NCBI GenBank assembly: GCA_039196715.1
Contig: JBCCUP010000010.1
Span: 1-64,000, forward strand
Direction of reading: 5' to 3'
Length of the DNA: 64,000 bases
DNA from: Pseudomonadota bacterium
GTDB taxonomy: Bacteria; Pseudomonadota; Gammaproteobacteria; CALCKW01
The translations under genes were made by a program, and so were the position numbers. The notes under the pieces were generated by a model. The model saw only the letters and a program-made list of their open reading frames with translations, ran no database searches and was not told where the DNA came from. Positions 6,317 through 14,354 of the stretch are shown here, piece after piece; within the stretch, counting starts at the first letter, position 1, and every line of letters starts with the position of its first letter.

Positions 6317-8473
6317 TCAGAATTTGCCGTAGTAGCCTTCCTTGAGCGCGTCGAACAGGTTGGCCGCGGTGTGGGTTTCACCGTCGTATTCGATCTCTTC
6401 GTTGCCTTTGACCGACACGGTGCTGCCGTCCTCGAGCGTGAACTCATACACGGTGTTCTCGAGGTCGCTCTCCTTGACCAGCACGCCCTGGAACGCCTCG
6501 GGGTTGAAGCGGAAGGTGGTGCAGCCCTTCAGACCCTTTTCATAGGCGTGGAGGTAGATGTCCTTGAAGTCCTCGTAAGGGTAATCGGTCGGGACATTGG
6601 CCGTCTTGGAAATGGACGAATCGATCCAGCTCTGCGCAGCGGCTTGCACATCGACGTGCTGCATCGGCGAGATGTCATCGGCGGTGACGAAGTACGCCGG
6701 CAACTGGCGCTCCGGGTCGTCCGAGAATGGCATGGCCGCGTCGTTGATCAGCGTTCTGTAGGCGAGCAACTCGTAGGAGAAAACGTCCACTTTCTCCTTG
6801 GTTTTCTTGCCTTCACGGATCACGTTGCGCGCGTAGTGGTGTGCAAAACTCGGCTCGATACCGTTGCTGGCGTTGTTCGCCAGTGAGAGTGAAATGGTGC
6901 CGGTCGGTGCAATGGAACTGTGGTGGGTGAACCGGGCGCCGGTCTCGGCGAGCTCAGCCACCAGCTCGCTGTCCACGCTTGCAATACGCTGCATGTAGCG
7001 GCTGTACTTCGCGTGCAGCACGCGGCCCTTGATCTCGTCGCCTACCGCGTAGCCGTCGTCGGCCATCTCCGGTCGCATGCGCAGCATGTCGCCGGTGACG
7101 GTGAAGGTCTCGTCCATGATCGGGGCCGGCCCTTTCTCACGCGCGAGATCGAGCGCGGTACGCCAGCCGGTCACGGCCAGTTCGCGCGACACCTGCTCAG
7201 TGAACGCCAGAGAGGCGTCCGATCCGTAAGTCAGGCCGAGCAGGGTCATGGTGGATCCGAGGCCCAGGAAGCCCATGCCGTGGCGGCGCTTGCGCAGGAT
7301 CTCCCCGCGCTGTTCGCCGAGCGGCAGGCCGTTGATCTCGACCACGTTGTCGAGCATGCGGGTGAAGACGCTGACCACCTCACGAAACGCGTCCCAGTCG
7401 AACGCCGCGTTGTCGGTGAAGGGTTCGCGCACGAAGCGGGTCAGGTTGATCGAGCCGAGCAGGCAGGCGCCGTAGGGCGGCAGCGGCTGTTCGCCGCAGG
7501 GGTTGGTCGCGCGGATCGATTCGCACCACCAGTTGTTGTTCTGCTCGTTGACCTTGTCGATCAGGATGAACCCCGGCTCGGCGTAGTCGTAGGTGGAGCT
7601 CATGATGAGGTTCCACAAGCGCGACGCTCGCAGGGTCTGGTAGACCTTGCACGCCACCAGACCGGCGTCGTTGTGCACCAGGCCGTCGGTGGTTGGCCAG
7701 GTGCGCCAGACCACCTGGGTGGCGTCGTCGAGGTCGATGCCGTCCTCGAGTTCGTTTTCCCGAATCGGGAACGCCAGCTGCCAGTCGGCGTCCACCTTGA
7801 CGGCTTCGATGAAATCCTCGGTGATCAGCAGCGACAAGTTGAACTGACGCAGCCGGCCGTCTTCACGCTTGGCGCGAATGAACTCGAGCACGTCCGGGTG
7901 GCGCACGTCAAAGGTGCCCATCTGGGCGCCGCGTCGACCGCCGGCCGAGGACACGGTGAAACACATGCTGTCGTAGATGTCCATGAACGACAGCGGACCC
8001 GAGGTGTGCGCGCCCGCACCGGACACGTAGGCACCGCGCGGGCGCAGGGTCGAGAAGTCGTAGCCGATGCCGCAGCCGGCCTTGAGCGTCATACCCGCTT
8101 CGTACACCTTGCTGAGTATGTCGTCCATGCTGTCGCCGATCGTGCCGGAGACCGTGCAGTTGATTGTCGAAGTGGCGGGCTTGTGGGCCTGGGCGCCGGC
8201 GTTGGACGTGATCCGGCCCGCCGGGATGGCGCCTTGTTGCAGTGCCCAGGTAAACCGCTCGGTCCAGTGCGTGCGCAGCGCCTCGGTGGCCTCGACACCG
8301 GCCAACGCAGTGGCGATCCGCGCGTAGCTGGCCTGGATGTCGGCGTCGACGGGTTCGCCCGATTTGGTTTTGAGCCGGTACTTCTTGTCCCAGATGTCCA
8401 GCGACGCGTCCTGCATGGGGACCGCGGGCGCGTCCGTGGGTGACTTCACGAGGTGGAGCGTGGTGTTGCTCAT
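6317..8473 (-). CDS. nrdJa: Adenosylcobalamin-dependent ribonucleoside-diphosphate reductase, catalytic subunit NrdJa
   Basis: A 718-residue catalytic subunit that makes deoxyribonucleotides using adenosylcobalamin as radical source, with or without oxygen. The 10-stranded barrel motifs are present: TINCTVSGTIGDSM with a redox cysteine, LKAGCGIGYDFSTLRPRGA, the ATNPCGEQPLPPYG loop with the thiyl-radical cysteine, and HHSSIAPTGTISL. The start is the ATG at 8473 (MSNTTLHL), with AAGGA 13 bases upstream; an in-frame ATG at 8530 would add unrelated residues. NrdJb follows downstream. NrdR-like sites precede it. No class I or III reductase genes are in the window. Confidence 0.95.
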   Translation of the reverse strand: MSNTTLHLVKSPTDAPAVPMQDASLDIWDKKYRLKTKSGEPVDADIQASYARIATALAGVEATEALRTHWTERFTWALQQGAIPAGRITSNAGAQAHKPATSTINCTVSGTIGDSMDDILSKVYEAGMTLKAGCGIGYDFSTLRPRGAYVSGAGAHTSGPLSFMDIYDSMCFTVSSAGGRRGAQMGTFDVRHPDVLEFIRAKREDGRLRQFNLSLLITEDFIEAVKVDADWQLAFPIRENELEDGIDLDDATQVVWRTWPTTDGLVHNDAGLVACKVYQTLRASRLWNLIMSSTYDYAEPGFILIDKVNEQNNNWWCESIRATNPCGEQPLPPYGACLLGSINLTRFVREPFTDNAAFDWDAFREVVSVFTRMLDNVVEINGLPLGEQRGEILRKRRHGMGFLGLGSTMTLLGLTYGSDASLAFTEQVSRELAVTGWRTALDLAREKGPAPIMDETFTVTGDMLRMRPEMADDGYAVGDEIKGRVLHAKYSRYMQRIASVDSELVAELAETGARFTHHSSIAPTGTISLSLANNASNGIEPSFAHHYARNVIREGKKTKEKVDVFSYELLAYRTLINDAAMPFSDDPERQLPAYFVTADDISPMQHVDVQAAAQSWIDSSISKTANVPTDYPYEDFKDIYLHAYEKGLKGCTTFRFNPEAFQGVLVKESDLENTVYEFTLEDGSTVSVKGNEEIEYDGETHTAANLFDALKEGYYGKF

Positions 8474-8539
8474 GGGGTTGTCAGTGTCCTTGCGGTTCTG
8501 TTCGGGGTGCGTTCGGTCACGCGCCCGCACGACTCTTGG

Positions 8540-8586
8540 CTACCAGATATTGTAGTCCAGCTTTCCAAGAGCACTAGATCTTGTTA
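8540..8586 (-). promoter_or_regulatory. Tandem NrdR-box-like sites upstream of nrdJa
   Basis: Two imperfect palindromes resemble the NrdR box (ACACWATATATWGTGT). The distal one, GCACTAGATCTTGTTA at 8571-8586, matches about 11 of 16 positions. The proximal one, read on the minus strand from 8555 to 8540 (CTACAATATCTGGTAG), matches about 10 of 16. Their centres are 31 bp apart, three helical turns, the spacing known for NrdR box pairs. The proximal site contains TACAAT, a good -10 hexamer, at 8554-8549, so binding would block transcription of nrdJa-nrdJb. Confidence 0.6.
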
Positions 8587-9202
8587 TCGCCGCAGCGGCG
8601 AACCTCACTGATCCGCGAAAATCGCGGCGCATAGCCTCCCCGGCACGGCCCAGACGGGGTGCGCAGGTGGGGCGTTTTCAGTGTCCTCCCATCACCGCCG
8701 AAGCCGGCGAATCAACGGCTTGGGCGTCGGCGGTGCGGTGTGCCACACAGGGTGCCGGTCTGTCGCCGGTTCGCTGCACGGGGGAGCCATTCTGGGCAGC
8801 AAGCCTGGCCTCGTCAAGTGGAAAAGAGAAACACAATACGCTGTGTCCCACGGGCCCGGCGGCTACCACATGGTGTGGTTCACGGCAACGATGAGACCCG
8901 GTCGCACACGGTCGATCCGGTGCGTAGTACTACCGTCCCATGGGCCGTCACTCGGGCGTGTTGGGACACGGCGGCGGGTCGGTTGGGGTTCGCCTGGCGT
9001 TCCCGCGCTGCGTGCAGCCGGTGTTTCACGCTGGCAACGACCGCCGCGGGCGACGGCGACAGCGTGTGCCAGCGCTGCAACACGGTCACGGCTGCGTCGC
9101 CGTGCAGCGTGCGTGGAGGTCAAAGTGTGAACTGGGCCACGGCGAGCTCGAGGGCTCGGTTCGTAGTCTGCAGCCCAGTCTTTTCGCCGCAGGGTCTCCG
9201 AC
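8587..9202. other. Intergenic region without a convincing gene
   Basis: About 615 bp between the nrdJ regulatory region and the DUF3391 gene. Several open frames cross it on both strands, but their translations are Arg/Pro/Ser-rich, lack recognisable domains and ribosome sites, and look like chance frames of GC-rich DNA. I looked for a cobalamin riboswitch and found neither the B12 box nor the conserved core. Any promoter of the DUF3391 gene should lie near its right end. Confidence 0.5.
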
Positions 9203-9514
9203 GTGCCGCACACCCCGACCTTTGACAACGACATCAGCCGTGAAGGCGCTTGCACGGGCGGTTTCTCGACCGCGGTTTCCACGGTCAGTGTGTTCGACCT
9301 CGAGATCGGCATGTTTGTCGAAGAGCTCGACAAACCCTGGATCGAGAGCACCTTCATGTTGCAGGGCTTTTTCATCGAGAGCGAGGAGCAGATCCAACAG
9401 CTCCAAGACGAATGCCTGTTCGTGAAGGTCAACCAGGCGTCACTCGCCAACGCAAGCCGTCGCCGCCGGGAGGCCAAGCGCCGACTGCAGCTCATCAGCG
9501 GCGCCCGCGACTGA
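9203..9514 (+). CDS. Orphan DUF3391-domain protein
   Basis: A 103-residue protein. Residues about 27-80 fit DUF3391, the domain normally at the N-terminus of HD-GYP cyclic-di-GMP phosphodiesterases: VFDLEIGMFVEELDKPWIES, then FMLQGFFIESEEQIQQLQDE and CLFVKV. The protein ends 25 residues later in a basic helix (NASRRRREAKRRLQL) and no HD-GYP domain follows; the next gene is an ABC transporter. The start is the ATG at 9203, without a strong ribosome site. It may be a truncated remnant or a real stand-alone adaptor. The domain call is firm, the role unknown. Confidence 0.8.
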   Translation: MPHTPTFDNDISREGACTGGFSTAVSTVSVFDLEIGMFVEELDKPWIESTFMLQGFFIESEEQIQQLQDECLFVKVNQASLANASRRRREAKRRLQLISGARD

Positions 9515-9652
9515 GCTGACGGTCAGCGCAGGGGCTCAACACCCGCGCTTGCACAGGGCCACGCCCAACCTTTGCGCGCCGGCAAGGTCCGGTGTGGCGT
9601 GGTGTCAGTGAGGCGACAATTGCGTATGATCGGCGCCTGTAGCCACAGCGAG

Positions 9653-11473
9653 ATGGCGATGAAAGCCGCCGAAAACAACCTGTCTCCCGTCCAGGCGCCT
9701 CCACCGACTCCGCAACCTGCCACGCTCACCGTAACCGACCTGAGTGTTTGCTTCGAAACGCAACACGGGGTGGTGCCGGCCGTGGAAAACGTGTCGTTCT
9801 CCGTGCGGCCGGGTGAGACCGTGGCGGTGGTGGGGGAGTCCGGATCCGGCAAGAGTGTGACAGCGCAGGCCATCATGGGCATCCTGCCGCGCACGGCCCG
9901 CATGACCTCGGGACAGTTGCAATTCGGGGGAGGCGGGGAGACGCCCGTCGACCTGCACACGCTCGACCCGCGCGGCACGGCCTACCGTGCGCTGCGCGGC
10001 GAACACATGGCGATGATCTTCCAGGAACCCATGGTGGCGCTCTCGCCGGTGCACACGATCGGCGCCCAGATCGACGAGGTCATCGAGGTCCACGCGCCGT
10101 CCTCGCGACGGAATGCAAAGGCGCGAACGCTTGCGATGCTCGAGCACGTCGGCCTGCCCGACCCGGAGCGTGCCTACGCACTCTATCCCCACCAGATGTC
10201 CGGTGGCATGCGCCAGCGCGCCATGATCGCCATGGCCATGATTTGCAAGCCCAAGCTGCTCGTCGCCGACGAACCGACGACCGCGCTGGACGTGTCGGTA
10301 CAGGCCCAGATCCTCGCGCTGATTCGTACATTGCAGGCCGAGAACGACATGGCTGTGGTGTTGATCAGCCACGACATGGGCGTGGTTGCGAACATGGCAG
10401 ACCACGTTGTCGTCATGTACCGCGGACAGGTGGTCGAGCGTGGGCCGCGGGATGCGATTTTCGAACGGCCAGGTCACCCTTACCTGAAGCACCTGCTTGA
10501 CGCCGTGCCGAGTGTGCGACACCGTCAGGGTGAGACCGAGCACATCGACGAAGAACCCAGGGTTGTATTACACGTCGACGAGGCCTTGAAAACCTACGCG
10601 ATCAATGGCCGGGACGATTTCACCGCAGTCGACCGCGTGAGCCTGAGCCTGTTCCGCGGAGAGAGTCTCGGCCTGGTTGGCGAGAGCGGCTGTGGCAAGT
10701 CGACGCTTTGCCGCATGATCATGCACGCGATTCAGCCGACCGACGGCGGGGTGCGTTTTCGGCACGACGGTCGGCTGGTGGACATCGACCGTTTGAAGGG
10801 TAGCGACCTCCTGCACTACCGGCGCTCGGTTCAGATGGTTCTGCAGGACCCGTACTCCGCGCTCAATCCGCGCATGACCGTGCGCGAAATCCTGACCGAG
10901 CCGCTGACCATCCACGGCCGCTACCGGGGATCGACGGCGGGCAAGCGCGCGGCCGATGTCCTCAAGCAGGTCGGCTTGCCCACCAGCGTGCTCGACCGCT
11001 ACCCGCACGCGTTTTCAGGTGGGCAGCGACAGCGGATCAACATCGCCCGCGCGTTGATGCTGCACCCTCAGGTGCTGATTCTGGATGAACCCGTGTCGGC
11101 ACTCGACGTGTCGGTGCAGGCCCAGATTCTCGAGCTGTTGCGCCACCTGCACCAGGAGTTGGGTTTGACCATGGTTTTCATTTCCCACAACCTCGCGGTC
11201 GTCAACGAACTGGCCGACCGCGTCGCGGTGATGTGCCGCGGCATGCTCGTCGAGATCGGGGCCCGCGAAGACATCATGAACAACCCGACACACCCGTACA
11301 CCCAGAGCCTGTTGGCGGCGGTTCCCGAGACCTCGGGCGACATGGATTTCGAGAAGGCGGTACAAACCGACAGCACCCCGATCGACTGGCCCATGCCGTG
11401 GCGGCCCCTGGAGGGCGGCGAGCGGGCCTGGCATGAGGTGTCACCCGGGCACCGTGTGCAGGTGTGGTCATGA
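9653..11473 (+). CDS. Peptide-type ABC transporter, fused double ATP-binding protein
   Basis: About 606 residues with two complete nucleotide-binding domains, like YejF or an OppD-OppF fusion. The first has Walker A GESGSGKS (near residue 61), signature MSGGMRQR (near 181) and Walker B LLVADEPTTALD. The second has GESGCGKS (near 343), FSGGQRQR (near 454) and VLILDEPVSALD. Each is followed by a C-terminal oligopeptide-transporter extension (HPYLKHLLDAVP, HPYTQSLLAAVPE). It would energise import of peptides or related solutes. The start is uncertain: ATG at 9653 was chosen, with ATG at 9626 or 9659 also possible. It overlaps the binding-protein gene by ATGA. Confidence 0.93.
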   Translation: MAMKAAENNLSPVQAPPPTPQPATLTVTDLSVCFETQHGVVPAVENVSFSVRPGETVAVVGESGSGKSVTAQAIMGILPRTARMTSGQLQFGGGGETPVDLHTLDPRGTAYRALRGEHMAMIFQEPMVALSPVHTIGAQIDEVIEVHAPSSRRNAKARTLAMLEHVGLPDPERAYALYPHQMSGGMRQRAMIAMAMICKPKLLVADEPTTALDVSVQAQILALIRTLQAENDMAVVLISHDMGVVANMADHVVVMYRGQVVERGPRDAIFERPGHPYLKHLLDAVPSVRHRQGETEHIDEEPRVVLHVDEALKTYAINGRDDFTAVDRVSLSLFRGESLGLVGESGCGKSTLCRMIMHAIQPTDGGVRFRHDGRLVDIDRLKGSDLLHYRRSVQMVLQDPYSALNPRMTVREILTEPLTIHGRYRGSTAGKRAADVLKQVGLPTSVLDRYPHAFSGGQRQRINIARALMLHPQVLILDEPVSALDVSVQAQILELLRHLHQELGLTMVFISHNLAVVNELADRVAVMCRGMLVEIGAREDIMNNPTHPYTQSLLAAVPETSGDMDFEKAVQTDSTPIDWPMPWRPLEGGERAWHEVSPGHRVQVWS

Positions 11474-13350
11474 GGCGCGTCTGGGCGATGGGTGCGGCAC
11501 TCACCCTGTGCGGCTCGGTTCTCGCAGCCGAGGTGCCCTTTTTCGAAGACGCCGTCGCGAGCGGCGCCTTGCCACCGGTCGAAGACCGGCTGCCCGCGAC
11601 GCCACTGCTCGGCGAGGACACCCTGCGTCGCGAACTTGGCCAGTATGGCGGTGAACTCAAATTGTTGATGTCGCGCAGCAAGGACATCCGGTTGATGACC
11701 GTCTACGGTTACGCCCGGCTGGTGCGGTACAACGACGCTTTCGAGTTGGTGCCGGACATCCTCGAGTCGGTCGATGTGCGTGACGGGCGGGAATTCACCT
11801 TGCGCCTGCGACCGGGCCACCGTTGGTCCGACGGACACCCGTTCACCAGCGAGGATTTCCGCTACTACTGGGACGACGTGGCGAACGACCCCGAACTGGC
11901 CGCCAAGGGCCTGCCACGCGAGCTGCTGGTCGAGGGTCAGCGGCCGACCTTCGACGTGATCGACGAGTATACGGTGCGCTACACCTGGCCGGCACCGCAT
12001 CCGGGCTTTCTGCTGTCGCTTGCGGGGCCCAGGCCGATCTACATCTACCGGCCCGCACACTTCATGCGGCAATTCCACAAGAGCTACGCGGACCCCGATG
12101 AGCTGGCCCGGAAGGTCGAGGAGGCCAGTGCACGCAACTGGTCGTCTTTGCACTACCGCAACGACCGCGCCTACCGCGCCAACGTGCCAGAGCGCCCGAC
12201 ATTGCAACCCTGGCGAAACACGGTGTCGCCGCCAGCGAGCCGCTTCGTGTTCGAGCGAAACGCGTATTTTCACCGTGTCGACGCCGAGGGCCGTCAGCTG
12301 CCCTACATCGACACGGTCATTGTCGACATCACGGCGAAGGATCTGGTGCCGGCCAAGGTTGCGTCGGGCGACGCTAATTTACAGCTTCGATACCTCGGGA
12401 TGGGCGACTACACCTTCCTGCGCGAGCACGAACTTCGGGGCGACTACCGGGTGGCGCACTGGCGAAGCGGGCGTGGCTCCGAGTTGGCACTCTACCCGAA
12501 CCTCAACGCCAACGACCCCGCGTGGCGGGCGTTGAACCGCTCGCCGGACTATCGGCGCGCGCTTTCGCTCGCGATCGACCGGCACGAGATCAACGAGGTG
12601 ATCTTTTTTGGTCTGGCCAAGGCGGGTCCGAACACGGTGCTGCCCGACAGCAGCCTCTACGACCCGGCGTTCGACCGGGGCCACTTGCGCGATGTCGACA
12701 CGGCAAATTACCTGCTCGACGGGCTTGGGCTGGCCGAACGCAACCGCCGGGGCATCCGGCTGCTGCCCGACGGGCGGCCGATGGAGTTGATCATTCACAC
12801 CGCCGGCGAGCGTTCTGCCGAAGTGGACATGTTGGAACTGATTCGCGACCACTGGCAGGAAATCGGCATCCAGGTGTTCATCCGGCCGTCGCAGCGCGAT
12901 GTCTTTCGCAAGCGGGTGCAGTCCGGTGACGCGGTGATGTCGACCTGGTACGGCCTCGACAACGCCCTGGCGTCGGCGGACATGAACCCGCGCGAACTGG
13001 CACCAAACTCGGATTACGACCTCAATTGGCCGAGCTGGGGCGCCAACCGCATGAACGGCAGCGGTGAGGCCGCCGACGACCCGCACGTGAGGCGCCTGAT
13101 CGCCTTGCACGAAGACTGGGAGACCGCGACGGACCGCATCGGTCGTGAAGCCGCGTGGCGCGGCATGCTGGCGATCCACCACGAGCAGGTGTTCAACATC
13201 GGCACCGTGTCTGGTGTGTTGCAGCCGGTTGTGATCTCGAACCGCCTGCACAACGTGCCCGTCAACGCCTGGTACAGCTGGGAGCCTGCGGCGGTGTTCG
13301 GCGTGTATCGCCCGGATCTCTTTTTCTTCGATTCGGCGGGGGCCTCGTGA
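11470..13350 (+). CDS. Periplasmic solute-binding protein, family 5 (peptide type)
   Basis: A 626-residue family 5 binding protein, captor of the adjacent ABC importer. The N-terminal signal peptide (MRRVWAMGAALTLCGSVLAA) has cleavage near LAA-EV. Family marks are LVPDILESVDVRDGREFTLRLRPG-type sequence around residues 95-115, RWSDGHPFTSEDFRYYWDD and the later block SPDYRRALSLAIDRHEIN. It is longer than DppA/OppA and closer in size to YejA-like proteins. The ATG at 11470 overlaps the ATPase stop (ATGA); the next permease overlaps its own stop (GTGA). Substrate cannot be assigned. Confidence 0.92.
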   Translation: MRRVWAMGAALTLCGSVLAAEVPFFEDAVASGALPPVEDRLPATPLLGEDTLRRELGQYGGELKLLMSRSKDIRLMTVYGYARLVRYNDAFELVPDILESVDVRDGREFTLRLRPGHRWSDGHPFTSEDFRYYWDDVANDPELAAKGLPRELLVEGQRPTFDVIDEYTVRYTWPAPHPGFLLSLAGPRPIYIYRPAHFMRQFHKSYADPDELARKVEEASARNWSSLHYRNDRAYRANVPERPTLQPWRNTVSPPASRFVFERNAYFHRVDAEGRQLPYIDTVIVDITAKDLVPAKVASGDANLQLRYLGMGDYTFLREHELRGDYRVAHWRSGRGSELALYPNLNANDPAWRALNRSPDYRRALSLAIDRHEINEVIFFGLAKAGPNTVLPDSSLYDPAFDRGHLRDVDTANYLLDGLGLAERNRRGIRLLPDGRPMELIIHTAGERSAEVDMLELIRDHWQEIGIQVFIRPSQRDVFRKRVQSGDAVMSTWYGLDNALASADMNPRELAPNSDYDLNWPSWGANRMNGSGEAADDPHVRRLIALHEDWETATDRIGREAAWRGMLAIHHEQVFNIGTVSGVLQPVVISNRLHNVPVNAWYSWEPAAVFGVYRPDLFFFDSAGAS

Positions 13351-14354
13351 ACAGCATGGGGGCCTACGTCATCCGGCGCATCCTGACGATGCTGCCGACG
13401 CTCTTTTTCATCAGCGTGGTGGTCTTTGCGATCATTCAGCTGCCGCCGGGCGACTACCTCGAGAGCTACATCGCCGAGCTCCAGGCCGCCGGTGAGACGG
13501 TCGACATGGCGCGCGTGGAATTCCTGCGCACCGAATACGGCCTCGATCAGCCACTGTACGTGCAGTACTGGCGGTGGATTTCCGGCCTGATGATGGGCGA
13601 CCCCGGCTGGTCGTTCGAGCACGACCGCCCGGTCTCGGAAGTGGTCGGTGACCGGCTTTACCTGACTATCCTGCTGTCGGTCCTGACGGTGTTGTTCACC
13701 TGGCTCGTCGCCTTTCCGATCGGCATCTACTCCGCGTTGAAGCCCTACAGCTGGGGTGACTATGGCCTGACCTTCGTCGGTTTCATCGGGCTGGCAACGC
13801 CCAATTTCCTGCTCGCGCTGGTGGTGTTGTATTTCGCGAACGTCTGGTTCGGCATCTCGATCGGCGGCCTGATGGACCCGGAGTACCTCGATCAGCCCTG
13901 GAGCCTGGACAAGGCAAAGTCGGTGTTGAGCCACATCTGGATCCCGGTGGTGATCATCGGTACGGCTGGCACGGCGTCGCTGATGCGGCGCCTGCGGGCC
14001 AACCTGCTCGATGAGCTCGATCGGCCCTACGTCGTCACCGCGCGGGCCAAGGGCCTGCCCGAGGGCAAGGTCATTCGCCGTTACCCCTTGCGCGTGGCAT
14101 TGAACTTCTTCGTCGCCGATCTCGGCAACCTGTTGCCGCAGGTGGTCTCGGGCGCCGAGGTCGTGGCGCTGGTGCTGTCGCTGCCCACCACCGGCCCGGT
14201 TCTCATCCAGGCCCTGCAGAGCCAGGACATGTACCTCGCTGGCTCCTTCGTGATGTTCCTCGCAGCACTGACGGTAGTCGGTGCGCTGGTGTCGGACCTG
14301 CTGTTGGCGTGGCTCGATCCCCGAGTCAACCTGCGATCGGGGGCCAACGCATGA
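13347..14354 (+). CDS. Peptide-type ABC transporter permease (DppB/YejB-like)
   Basis: About 335 residues. The N-terminus MGAYVIRRILTMLPTLFFIS followed by a membrane helix is typical of DppB-type permeases. A periplasmic segment with EFLRTEYGLDQPLYVQYWRW comes next, then five more helices. The EAA loop that docks on the ATPase reads LLDELDRPYVVTARAKGLPE. The start is taken as the GTG at 13347, which overlaps the binding-protein stop by 4 bp in the style of this operon; the ATG at 13356 is the alternative. Confidence 0.93.
   Translation: MNSMGAYVIRRILTMLPTLFFISVVVFAIIQLPPGDYLESYIAELQAAGETVDMARVEFLRTEYGLDQPLYVQYWRWISGLMMGDPGWSFEHDRPVSEVVGDRLYLTILLSVLTVLFTWLVAFPIGIYSALKPYSWGDYGLTFVGFIGLATPNFLLALVVLYFANVWFGISIGGLMDPEYLDQPWSLDKAKSVLSHIWIPVVIIGTAGTASLMRRLRANLLDELDRPYVVTARAKGLPEGKVIRRYPLRVALNFFVADLGNLLPQVVSGAEVVALVLSLPTTGPVLIQALQSQDMYLAGSFVMFLAALTVVGALVSDLLLAWLDPRVNLRSGANA

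Noticed and set aside
5069-6886. Very long plus-strand open frame opposite nrdJb, DUF2835 and the end of nrdJa
   Set aside because: It is the mirror of firmly identified genes. Its translation is rich in Val/Asp/Arg/His runs typical of antisense frames in GC-rich DNA and has no recognisable domain.
8587-9202. Cobalamin riboswitch upstream of the B12-dependent reductase or the DUF3391 gene
   Set aside because: I looked for the B12 box and the conserved core on both strands and found neither.
8659-9225. 188-codon plus-strand frame before the DUF3391 gene
   Set aside because: The product is Arg/Pro/Ser-rich without domains, has no ribosome site, and overlaps several equally long frames on the other strand.
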